Part shown: in pieces, positions 1 through 6,270 of the stretch
Layout of the letters: each line of letters starts with the position of its first letter
How positions within the stretch are numbered: position 1 is the first letter of the stretch
Source: Holosporales bacterium
GTDB taxonomy: Bacteria; Pseudomonadota; Alphaproteobacteria; UBA3830; JAIRMZ01
Direction of reading: 5' to 3'
Assembly: GCA_031279495.1 (NCBI GenBank)
Contig: JAITIJ010000091.1
Location: 1-10,686, forward strand
Length of the DNA: 10,686 nucleotides
Translations under genes and position numbers: made by a program
The notes under the pieces: model-generated
What the model saw: only the letters and a program-made list of their open reading frames with translations
Databases searched by the model: none
What the model was told of the DNA's origin: nothing

Positions 1-1663
1 CGTGTTCTATAGCCGCTAAAGCAGAGGGAGGCAAAACACCAACATATTTCTCCACTTCGCTCATAACAGCGTGAATAAAAAGAGGTTTTTTCTCACTCGG
101 TAAATGCGTGCCTTGAAAATAGGCTTGGATAAAGGCCGAAACAGCTTCGAAGAGATCTTCAAACGGTGCATGAAGGGGCAAGGGAAAATCTGTAAGACCT
201 TTTTGTGTCCTATCCGGTCTGTATTTAGAAATAACATATGCACTGAACGGAGTTGTCTTCAAAACAAGCGTTTTAAAGTCGTGCATATGCTTTTTTTCGT
301 TTCTATCCTGAGCCTCTACGCAAATTTCATCGTTGTCGATGATCGAAATACGTTTATCTAACACAAATACGTTAGAAGCATGCGGATCCCAATGAAAAAT
401 GCCATAATTATGAAGGAAGGCAAATATTTGGCCAAGAGACCGATGTACCTGAAGATAAGTCTCTTTATCCACTCCACTTTTGTAAAATCGTGCGTTAAAC
501 GCATCGAAATCCTCTCCAGGCGCTTTGTCCATGACATAAAAACAAGGAGGTTCGTCGCAAATAAACTCCGGCAATATTAAATATTGTTTCACAATGGACA
601 GAAGCTGATGCTTTTCTAAATATTCCATAAATGCGCGGGAATTTGTCACTTCTTCTCGACTGCATATTTTTATAATTTTTGGGTCTGATCCTGGGATATT
701 AAGTTCATAGAAACCGCCTCCTTGATACGAATATTTGTCTGCATATTGAGGCGTGTAGTTTTTCACGGTGGCTTTTGGATAGTGCGATTGCAGTATCTGT
801 TGCAGGATTTCTTCGAAATTATCTGGCGGTATCTTTTCGTCTTGCACCCAACGTTCGTTATGAACAAGAATGTCTATCTGTTTCTTTGCGCGTTGAAGAT
901 CCAACGGTGGATGCGGTTTTACCCTAGCATATGTATACTCTATACCAACAAAAGAGCGAACGCCTATTTTATAAGCCATTCTCCTGACGTCTTTGATATT
1001 CTCGATTCTATCGTCAATGAAAATAATCTTCTTGAATTTATATGTTGGATCTTTCTGCAAAAAGACTTCAAGCACCTCTCCTTTTGTTCCCGGAGGACAC
1101 AACAGCATCCCCTTGTAAAAAACAGCACATTTTTGCCCAGGAGAGCTACCGCTTTTTAAGCCTGGTATAACGATTTTTTCTGCGCAATCCCAGGATTCGT
1201 GAAAATCTATACCTAAATAATAGAGTTCTTCGTATCTTTTCGGAGGGATGGATTCCGTCTCTTCTAAGCGCCCCACAAGACAGCTAGAGAGCAAGAGAAC
1301 CTTTACGCCTCTTCTTTGCAAGTCTTCGATAAGCGTTGGCCATTCTGGATTAAGCAACTTACGCTTCGCGCTACATAGAACAATGTCATAATAGTGGGTG
1401 TACATATTTTCTCGTAGGTGTTCCGTACTTTCTGCCCGATGTAGACAATCGCTGATGAGTTTTCCTAGTTCTTTTCCATGGGCGGCCTTAAGAATATCGT
1501 CACAGGCTTCAATCAAAACGTCGTCACAATCGAAAATGACCAACGTCTCGTTATCCGCTTGTTTAAGCGCGGCTTTTATGTCCTCTATTTTGCTTGTCGT
1601 GATAATCTGCGCCTCAGCGGAAAGAGCCATCAAAGTGCCAATAAATGCAGCAGCTTTTAGCAT
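1..1663 (-). CDS. Exported DUF2608-like HAD domain fused to a kinase-like domain (partial, C-terminus beyond window)
   Basis: Translating the minus strand from ATG 1663-1661 gives 554 uninterrupted codons that run off the left edge. Residues 1-19 look like a Sec signal peptide (MLKAAAFIGTLMALSAEAQ, AEA|Q cleavage). Residues 24-250 carry the HAD motifs: I, FDCDDVL with D45 and D47; II, LLLSS at 123-127; III, K194 in TKGEVLEVFL; IV, IIFIDD with D217/D218. This order and the signal peptide fit the DUF2608 family of HAD-like proteins. From about residue 300 a second domain begins: a Gly triplet (315-317), a candidate ATP-lysine K332, a hinge-like FYVMDKAPGEDF, then catalytic loop HWDPHASN (424-431) and IIDND with D443 as the metal-binding Asp. 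The loop most resembles ABC1/UbiB-type HxDPHxxN kinases, though other aminoglycoside-phosphotransferase-like families are possible. Domain function is inferred; both enzyme activities and export are untested. The start is supported by a GGAGGG ribosome site. Confidence 0.92.
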   Translation of the reverse strand, partial: MLKAAAFIGTLMALSAEAQIITTSKIEDIKAALKQADNETLVIFDCDDVLIEACDDILKAAHGKELGKLISDCLHRAESTEHLRENMYTHYYDIVLCSAKRKLLNPEWPTLIEDLQRRGVKVLLLSSCLVGRLEETESIPPKRYEELYYLGIDFHESWDCAEKIVIPGLKSGSSPGQKCAVFYKGMLLCPPGTKGEVLEVFLQKDPTYKFKKIIFIDDRIENIKDVRRMAYKIGVRSFVGIEYTYARVKPHPPLDLQRAKKQIDILVHNERWVQDEKIPPDNFEEILQQILQSHYPKATVKNYTPQYADKYSYQGGGFYELNIPGSDPKIIKICSREEVTNSRAFMEYLEKHQLLSIVKQYLILPEFICDEPPCFYVMDKAPGEDFDAFNARFYKSGVDKETYLQVHRSLGQIFAFLHNYGIFHWDPHASNVFVLDKRISIIDNDEICVEAQDRNEKKHMHDFKTLVLKTTPFSAYVISKYRPDRTQKGLTDFPLPLHAPFEDLFEAVSAFIQAYFQGTHLPSEKKPLFIHAVMSEVEKYVGVLPPSALAAIEH

Positions 1664-1671
1664 GCAACCCG

Positions 1672-1677
1672 CCCTCC
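1672..1677 (-). promoter_or_regulatory. Ribosome binding site of the HAD-kinase fusion gene
   Basis: On the minus strand GGAGGG lies 8 nt before ATG 1663. It fixes the start so that the signal peptide belongs to the protein. Confidence 0.75.
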
Positions 1678-1745
1678 ATTAAATTGCGACTTCTGTTTGA
1701 ATCCTTAGAGGATATAGCACTTAGTAGCAATACTCGGCATGTGCG

Positions 1746-1772
1746 TTGTAAAGGCGCTTTTCTCTGTATAGT
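1746..1772 (+). promoter_or_regulatory. Possible promoter of mrdA-mrdB
   Basis: TATAGT at 1767-1772 is a good -10 box about 30 nt before the mrdA ATG. TTGTAA at 1746-1751 could be the -35, but the 15-bp spacer is short. The intergenic space (1664-1801) must also hold the divergent promoter of the minus-strand gene, for which I see no convincing boxes. Confidence 0.3.
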
Positions 1773-1801
1773 CTGGCGTTGCAGGCGGGATATTGGGCAA
1801 T

Positions 1802-3655
1802 ATGCGTGAAACTTTTGACGATTTTCTTCGTCGTTTAAAACGTCGGAGACGTTGGTTTCTGGTGGTGGAAATTTGTGCGTTTGCCCTTATTTTTGCTCGA
1901 CTTTCCTTTTTGCAATTTATAGAAGATGAACGTTACAGTCTGCTTTCGCAAAGAAATTGCGTACGATTTATACCAATTTTACCTCAAAGGGGAGATATTT
2001 GTGATAAAAATGGAAAAATCCTCGCGACAAACGCTGGATCCTATCGTCTTTTCTTGGAAAATCCTCTCAAGAAACGACTGGAACACGTCTTAACATTTTT
2101 GCATCAAGAACTAGCCCTTTCTGAGGCCCCAATCGCTCGCTTGCGCGAAGAAAGTCTCAAAAAGCCCTGTCTCTCGCTTATGCTCGTACGCGATGGTTTG
2201 TCTTGGGAGGAAGTCTCACGCTTGGCTTTTCTTCAGCCAATATGGCCAGAACTGTATGTCACACTAGGGTACTCACGTGCTTATCCCTATGATGAGGTGT
2301 TTGGGCATGTCACAGGGTATGTTGGCCTTCCGGAGGCGCACTCTGCAACGTCAGCCGATGCGCAGGACATTGCTCAGGGAAGCTCTTTGCTTTTAAAACA
2401 CCCAGATTATCGTACGGGAAAGACCGGATTAGAACGAACATTCAATAGTACATTACTTGGAAAGGCTGGCTTTCGTAAAGTAGAGGTAAATGCCGCCGGA
2501 AAAGTTATCCGCCAACTTGAGCTTTCTTTAGCCGAGGCCGGAACGTCTCTCAAGACGACTTTAGATGCGGACCTGCAAGCTTTTGCCTACGCCTTACTCA
2601 AGCCATACAAGGTGGCATCTTGCGTTATTATCGAAGTTCCTTCCGGTGCGGTACGATGTCTTGTTTCGGTGCCCTCTTACTCTCCTATGGATCTTAGTCA
2701 AGGGAAAAGTTCAAGTTGGCAGAAGGTTTTGCATGACCCAAACCATTCTTTGCTGCATCGTGCTATTGCAGGTCAATATCCACCTGCTTCTCCCTTTAAA
2801 ATCGTTACTGCTCTTGCGGCCTTGGAAGCCGGAATTGTTTCTCCAAAAGAGACTGTTTTTTGTCCAGGATATTTTGAACTTGGCAATCATAAATTCCATT
2901 GTTGGAATAAATTTGGTCACGGTGCGATAAATCTTGCAGAAGCGATCTGCAAATCTTGTGATGTGTACTTTTTCTCTTTAGCGGGACGTTTAGGGATCGA
3001 TAGGATTGCTACTATGGCTCAGCGTCTTGGTTTTGGAGAACTGACAGGAATTTCTCTTTATGGAGAGAAGAAAGGGCTTGTTCCTTCACGTAGTTGGAAG
3101 TTTCTGAGTCGTCAAGAAAAATGGTCTCCTTCGGACACGATTCTTGTTTCTGTCGGCCAGGGGCCCGTCTTAGCAACTCCTCTACAGCTAGCCACTTTCA
3201 TCGCGCACATTGCAAACAAAGGAATGCGTGTACATCCAACGCTTATAGAAGACGTAATGCCTCCCTTAGAGGACATGGGATTTCGTCCAGAGACAATCGC
3301 TTTTTTGCAACGCACTTTGATAGAGGTTTGTACAACGGGTACCGGACGTCGTGCGCGTCCTGATAATCCAGCTATTTTAGTGGCAGGTAAGACAGGAACA
3401 GCGCAAGTGCGGAGTATTAGCAGCCAAGATCGCGCCTCAGGAAAAACTGACACACGTCAACGCCCTTGGAATGAGCGTGATCACTCATTATTTGTCGGGT
3501 ATGCGCCAGCAGACGATCCCCGCTATGCACTAGCTATTATCGTTGAGCATGGGGGTAAAGGCGGAGAGGTCGCCGCTTCTTTAGCAAAAGATCTCTTTGA
3601 AAAATTGTTGACAGATGCTCACGAGGAAAAGAAAACGCATGCACCGCCTTTATAA
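1802..3655 (+). CDS. mrdA: Penicillin-binding protein 2 (elongasome peptidoglycan D,D-transpeptidase)
   Basis: A 617-residue class B penicillin-binding protein that cross-links lateral-wall peptidoglycan with RodA in the elongasome. The order of parts fits PBP2: a basic N-terminus (RRLKRRRR), one membrane anchor at about 18-40, the pedestal-domain motif PQRGDICDKNGKILATN (R63-G-D65), then the transpeptidase domain. Its motifs are SPFK with nucleophile Ser330 and Lys333, SCD at 385-387, and KTGT at 530-533. The usual PPGSTxK box reads PPASPFK here, a mild variation that leaves the catalytic residues intact. I chose ATG 1802 over the in-frame TTG 1793 because GGCGGGA (1784-1790) is 11 nt from the ATG but only 2 nt from the TTG. 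The stop codon lies inside the start of the rodA gene, so the two are translationally linked. The neighbouring mreBCD genes usual in this operon are not in the window. Confidence 0.95.
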   Translation: MRETFDDFLRRLKRRRRWFLVVEICAFALIFARLSFLQFIEDERYSLLSQRNCVRFIPILPQRGDICDKNGKILATNAGSYRLFLENPLKKRLEHVLTFLHQELALSEAPIARLREESLKKPCLSLMLVRDGLSWEEVSRLAFLQPIWPELYVTLGYSRAYPYDEVFGHVTGYVGLPEAHSATSADAQDIAQGSSLLLKHPDYRTGKTGLERTFNSTLLGKAGFRKVEVNAAGKVIRQLELSLAEAGTSLKTTLDADLQAFAYALLKPYKVASCVIIEVPSGAVRCLVSVPSYSPMDLSQGKSSSWQKVLHDPNHSLLHRAIAGQYPPASPFKIVTALAALEAGIVSPKETVFCPGYFELGNHKFHCWNKFGHGAINLAEAICKSCDVYFFSLAGRLGIDRIATMAQRLGFGELTGISLYGEKKGLVPSRSWKFLSRQEKWSPSDTILVSVGQGPVLATPLQLATFIAHIANKGMRVHPTLIEDVMPPLEDMGFRPETIAFLQRTLIEVCTTGTGRRARPDNPAILVAGKTGTAQVRSISSQDRASGKTDTRQRPWNERDHSLFVGYAPADDPRYALAIIVEHGGKGGEVAASLAKDLFEKLLTDAHEEKKTHAPPL

Positions 3656-4748
3656 CAGGCTTATTTTTTTTCTTATCAGAAATAGCATTTTCTTGCTTAT
3701 CGTTGTGCTAATAGCAGCAATCGGTGTTATTGCGCAGTACAGCGTCAGTGGCGGGTGCTGGGTATCACGTGCAGGAAAACATGCCTTGCGTTTTTGGATG
3801 TGCACAGGAGTTATGATCACAGTCGCTCTGACAGACCAGCGTTTTTGGTACGCTTGGGCTTACTGGATGTATATAGGAACCCTTTTGTTGCTATTTTTTG
3901 TCGAACTGTTGGGTTTTGTTGGCATGGGAGCACAGAGATGGATAGATTTGTATGTCTTACAAATTCAGCCTTCCGAGCTAATGAAAATTATGCTCGTTCT
4001 CGCTCTATGCCGATACTATGGCACGCTGACAAAACAAGAAACTCGAGCGCCAGGAGTACACATCAAACCTCTCCTAATGGTAGCTGTTCCTTGTGGATTC
4101 ATTTTGAAGCAGCCTGATCTTGGCAATGCGCTGATTCTGGTAAGTGTAGGGCTGGGAGTGATCTTTCTTGCCGGTATCCAACTGTGGAAGATGTCTGTCG
4201 CTTTTTTTCTTGGAATATGCGGTCTACCATTTGCATGGCAGCATATGCATGCATACCAAAAAAAACGTGTTCTTATCTTTTTGAATCCAGATCAGGATCC
4301 ACTTGGCGCAGGGTATCATCTTTTGCAATCTAAAATTGCTTTTGGATCTGCTGGACTTTTCGGAAAGGGTTTTTTGAAAGGAACACAAAGCCATCTTAAT
4401 TTTCTTCCAGAGAAACATACGGACTTTGTTTTCACGGTAATATGCGAAGAATTCGGCTTCTTGGGTGGCAGCGCTCTTCTGCTTCTTTATGTAGCGCTGA
4501 TAGGACTGAGTTATGCCATGACTAGCGGTGTGAAAGGATATTTTGGGCGTCTGATGGGCGGTGCCCTGACCTTTCTTTTGTTCTTGCATGTGTTTATTAA
4601 CGTGGGCATGGTGATGGGATTACTTCCCATCGTAGGGGTGCCTCTTCCTTTGGTCTCTTATGGAGGAAGCTCAATGTTGTCAACAGCTATTGCTTTAGGA
4701 TTTATTCTTAATATCGCCCACTACAGCACTTTACGTCTGGGAGGATGA
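3639..4748 (+). CDS. rodA: RodA/MrdB, SEDS-family peptidoglycan glycosyltransferase
   Basis: A 369-residue polytopic membrane protein of the SEDS family, which polymerises lipid II into glycan strands and works in complex with PBP2. Family landmarks are in order: GAQRWIDL (98-104) followed by IQPSELMKI, KQPDLGNA (157-164; usually QPDLGTA), the long periplasmic loop LGAGYHLLQSKIAFGSAGL (222-240), FLPEKHTDFVFTV with D262 at the position of the catalytic Asp, and GLLPIVGVPLPLVSYGGSS (327-345). About ten hydrophobic segments are visible and the length is typical. ATG 3639 is preferred: GAGGA at 3623-3627 precedes it by 11 nt, and the overlap with mrdA is then 17 nt. An upstream in-frame ATG at 3615 would add eight residues (MLTRKRKR). 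No clear terminator follows; the tRNA-Pro promoter begins about 40 nt downstream. Confidence 0.95.
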   Translation: MHRLYNRLIFFLIRNSIFLLIVVLIAAIGVIAQYSVSGGCWVSRAGKHALRFWMCTGVMITVALTDQRFWYAWAYWMYIGTLLLLFFVELLGFVGMGAQRWIDLYVLQIQPSELMKIMLVLALCRYYGTLTKQETRAPGVHIKPLLMVAVPCGFILKQPDLGNALILVSVGLGVIFLAGIQLWKMSVAFFLGICGLPFAWQHMHAYQKKRVLIFLNPDQDPLGAGYHLLQSKIAFGSAGLFGKGFLKGTQSHLNFLPEKHTDFVFTVICEEFGFLGGSALLLLYVALIGLSYAMTSGVKGYFGRLMGGALTFLLFLHVFINVGMVMGLLPIVGVPLPLVSYGGSSMLSTAIALGFILNIAHYSTLRLGG

Positions 4749-4785
4749 GTACGGATGAGAGAATTAAAAGGAACCTCGAACGCTG

Positions 4786-4814
4786 TTGCCCTCTTTGCTT
4801 TTCGGTGCTAGGTA
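4786..4814 (+). promoter_or_regulatory. Probable promoter of tRNA-Pro
   Basis: TTGCCC (4786-4791), a 17-bp spacer and TAGGTA (4809-4814), ending 9 nt before the tRNA. The boxes are imperfect; the identical geometry at the other tRNA genes here supports the call. Confidence 0.45.
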
Positions 4815-4823
4815 TCTTTGCAT

Positions 4824-4900
4824 CGGAGTGTAGCGCAGTCTGGTAGCGCACCACGCTGGGGGTGTGGTGGTCGTGGGTTCAAATCCCGCCACTCCGACCA
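4824..4900 (+). tRNA. tRNA-Pro (anticodon GGG)
   Basis: The 77-nt cloverleaf folds fully: acceptor CGGAGTG with CACTCCG, D-stem GCGC/GCGC, anticodon stem CCACG/TGTGG with loop CTGGGGG giving anticodon GGG, T-arm GTGGG-TTCAAAT-CCCGC. The first base pair is C-G, as usual for bacterial tRNA-Pro. The discriminator is A and the 3' CCA is encoded. It reads CCC and CCU codons. Confidence 0.96.
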
Positions 4901-5190
4901 GATTGAAAATGCTGCATGGTGCTTTTTCTAACATAGATAGCTGTGTCTGTTTGCTGTGCCCGCAATGTATTGCGCTTAGCTTTTTGCCTTTCTTTTTGGA
5001 TTTTTGTATGATGGACTCGAGTTGCCCATACGAAATATTCTCAGGCTCTTGTGGCCTTTAGCCGGCGTGTATAGTCGCTACAGCTTCCTCAGAAAACAGA
5101 CCTTTTCTACCAATTTCTGAGCTCCGTCTTTTGAATGCAGTCTATTAGAAGTTTTTTTACTTTCTTCTTGTATGGTTGAAAGGATTGCAG
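4901..5190. other. Intergenic region between tRNA-Pro and the 67-aa protein gene
   Basis: About 290 bp. No cloverleaf, no supported coding frame and no strong terminator. A frame at 4864-5061 begins inside the tRNA (MVVVGSNPATPTR is a translated tRNA 3' half) and is not a gene. The tRNA-Pro 3' end is followed by an imperfect hairpin around GAAAATGC...GTGCTTTTTC (about 4904-4929), which could aid 3' end formation. Confidence 0.4.
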
Positions 5191-5394
5191 ATGGAGTTTA
5201 AGACCATGGGGACAATCGTTCATCTTGATGACTATCGCCATAATAAAGTAAAATGGGCGAAGCAGAATTCTGGCGTTCCGAAAAAACAAGAAAAAAAACA
5301 GACGCCAGCAATGAAACCACTGGGCCGCCGTAAATTCTCTTACCCAGACCTACAAAAGCAGCGAGGACAGGAAGACTTGTCAGACTCCTCTTGA
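5191..5394 (+). CDS. Small basic hypothetical protein (67 aa)
   Basis: I do not recognise this protein. It starts MEFKTMGTIVHLDDYRHNK and is soluble, with a Lys/Gln-rich centre (KKQEKKQ) and a C-terminal PLGRRKFSYPDLQKQRG segment; there is no membrane segment or signal peptide. ATG 5191 is preferred over TTG 5176 because AAAGG (5179-5183) lies 7 nt before it. The opening residues (IVHLDDYR) resemble the start of many short uncharacterised alphaproteobacterial proteins, which gives no function. Its last codons overlap the -35 box of the tRNA-Ala promoter. It may be a real small gene, but its size and lack of recognised domain leave doubt. Confidence 0.55.
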   Translation: MEFKTMGTIVHLDDYRHNKVKWAKQNSGVPKKQEKKQTPAMKPLGRRKFSYPDLQKQRGQEDLSDSS

Positions 5395-5405
5395 GCGTCT
5401 AATAA
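5377..5405 (+). promoter_or_regulatory. Promoter of tRNA-Ala
   Basis: TTGTCA (5377-5382), a 17-bp spacer and TAATAA (5400-5405), ending 9 nt before the tRNA. The -35 lies inside the 3' end of the upstream 67-aa reading frame. Confidence 0.55.
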
Positions 5406-5414
5406 GAGTGTTGT

Positions 5415-5490
<76 letters not shown>

Positions 5491-5589
5491 TTCTTTTGTG
5501 CATCGATATGAGTCGTCGCACAAGAAGCTTTTCTGTTGCAAAACGTAAAAGAGGCAATGTATGGTTGCGTCTCTTCGAACGATAATAAA

Positions 5590-5636
5590 CGTAGCAGCTT
5601 CAGCTCCGGCAGGATCGACTAGGAAGGGGAGCTACG
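5590..5636. other. Inverted repeats between tRNA-Ala and tRNA-Gly
   Basis: CGTAGC (5590-5595) pairs with GCTACG (5631-5636), and AGCTCC (5602-5607) pairs with GGAGCT (5628-5633). The two pairings share bases, so they are alternatives. On the minus strand the outer hairpin lies downstream of tRNA-Gly and is followed by GTTTATT, so it could be a weak terminator of the Tyr-Gly transcript. The rest of 5491-5667 shows nothing else I can support. Confidence 0.25.
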
Positions 5637-5667
5637 ATGCCCTCTAATATGGTACAGCTGGTTCTGG

Positions 5668-5741
5668 TGGAGCGGGCGATGGGAATCGGACCCACGTCAT
5701 CGGCTTGGAAGGCCGAGGCTTTACCATTAAGCTACGCCCGC
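5668..5741 (-). tRNA. tRNA-Gly (anticodon UCC)
   Basis: The minus-strand 74-nt cloverleaf has acceptor GCGGGCG/CGCCCGC, anticodon stem TCGGC/GCCGA with loop CTTCCAA giving anticodon TCC, T-arm GTGGG-TCCGATT-CCCAT, discriminator T and an encoded CCA. It lies one base downstream of tRNA-Tyr and must share its transcript; the Tyr-Gly order is common in proteobacteria. Confidence 0.96.
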
Positions 5742-5742
5742 A

Positions 5743-5828
5743 TGGTGGAGGGGGTAGGATTTGAACCTACGTAGACTTTCGTCGGCAGATTTACAGTCTG
5801 CTGCCATTGACCGCTCGGCCACCCCTCC
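5743..5828 (-). tRNA. tRNA-Tyr (anticodon GUA)
   Basis: An 86-nt class II tRNA on the minus strand with a long variable arm: acceptor GGAGGGG/CCCCTCC, anticodon loop CTGTAAA giving GTA, T-arm GTAGG-TTCAAAT-CCTAC, discriminator A and encoded CCA. It is the first gene of the Tyr-Gly pair. Confidence 0.97.
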
Positions 5829-5838
5829 TGCTGTCCTG

Positions 5839-5867
5839 TGTTTAAGAGATCCTCTAACCCCTGTCAA
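5839..5867 (-). promoter_or_regulatory. Promoter of the tRNA-Tyr/tRNA-Gly unit
   Basis: On the minus strand a perfect TTGACA -35 (5862-5867), a 17-bp spacer and TAAACA (5839-5844) end 10 nt before the mature tRNA-Tyr. This is the best sigma70-type promoter in the window. Confidence 0.7.
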
Positions 5868-6270
5868 TCCTTGAGGAGGGAACAGTCCAGTATCTTTAAA
5901 AATCTTAGAAACCACATTGCAATAGCCCAGTTCGCAATCGACGCTTCTGAATTTATTGTACTCTACGTACTATGGTATAGAAAAACAGTCTTTAAGGCCC
6001 GACAGTCCTAAGAGGCGATTGTGCGTCATAAACTTCTGTTTTCTTGCGCTGAGTCTCTCCCTTTTTTCCGTGCATTTTGCGGCTTTCGGTTATTATCGCT
6101 CATAGACATTGACCTTGCGCATCAAAATTGGTACAAAGGCTTAAATTTATTCTAGGTAGGATCTGACTCTCAATGTGCTGTTCGGAAAAGGATCAAGGAT
6201 ATAGGGTATCAAGTGGCTTTTTGCATTCCCAGCGTGCGTTGTACACTGGTATTGCTATCTTGGAAAGAGC
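5868..6270. other. Gene-poor region and probable leader upstream of the MFS gene
   Basis: About 400 bp without a supported gene. It holds an extended -10-like TGGTATAGA (5973-5981), a 44-codon frame from GTG 6021 to TAG 6155 preceded by AGAGG (weak support, no recognisable product), and the better promoter at 6109-6137. No tRNA or recognised riboswitch fold was found by eye. Confidence 0.4.
6109..6137 (+). promoter_or_regulatory. Candidate promoter of the MFS transporter
   Basis: TTGACC (6109-6114), a 17-bp spacer and TACAAA (6132-6137). Transcription would begin near 6144 and give a 5' leader of about 125 nt before ATG 6271. Confidence 0.42.

Noticed and set aside
104..1682. Plus-strand frames at 104-361, 380-580, 722-1159, 1398-1682 and 1478-1660
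   Set aside because: All lie antisense to the continuous 554-codon minus-strand frame, which has HAD and kinase motifs and a good ribosome site. The plus frames have no recognisable product.
1793..1801. TTG 1793 as the start of mrdA
   Set aside because: The only ribosome-site-like sequence (1784-1790) is 2 nt from this TTG but well placed for ATG 1802.
4864..5061. 65-codon plus frame beginning inside tRNA-Pro
   Set aside because: Its first residues are a translated tRNA 3' half; the rest is Cys/Phe-rich without motif or ribosome site.
5508..5585. 25-codon basic frame MSRRTRSFSVAKRKRGNVWL... downstream of tRNA-Ala
   Set aside because: No ribosome site, very short, and it does not match the small basic ribosomal proteins L34 or L36.
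5727..5915. 62-codon minus frame across tRNA-Tyr and tRNA-Gly
   Set aside because: GGVAERSMAADCKSADES is the familiar false translation of tRNA-Tyr.
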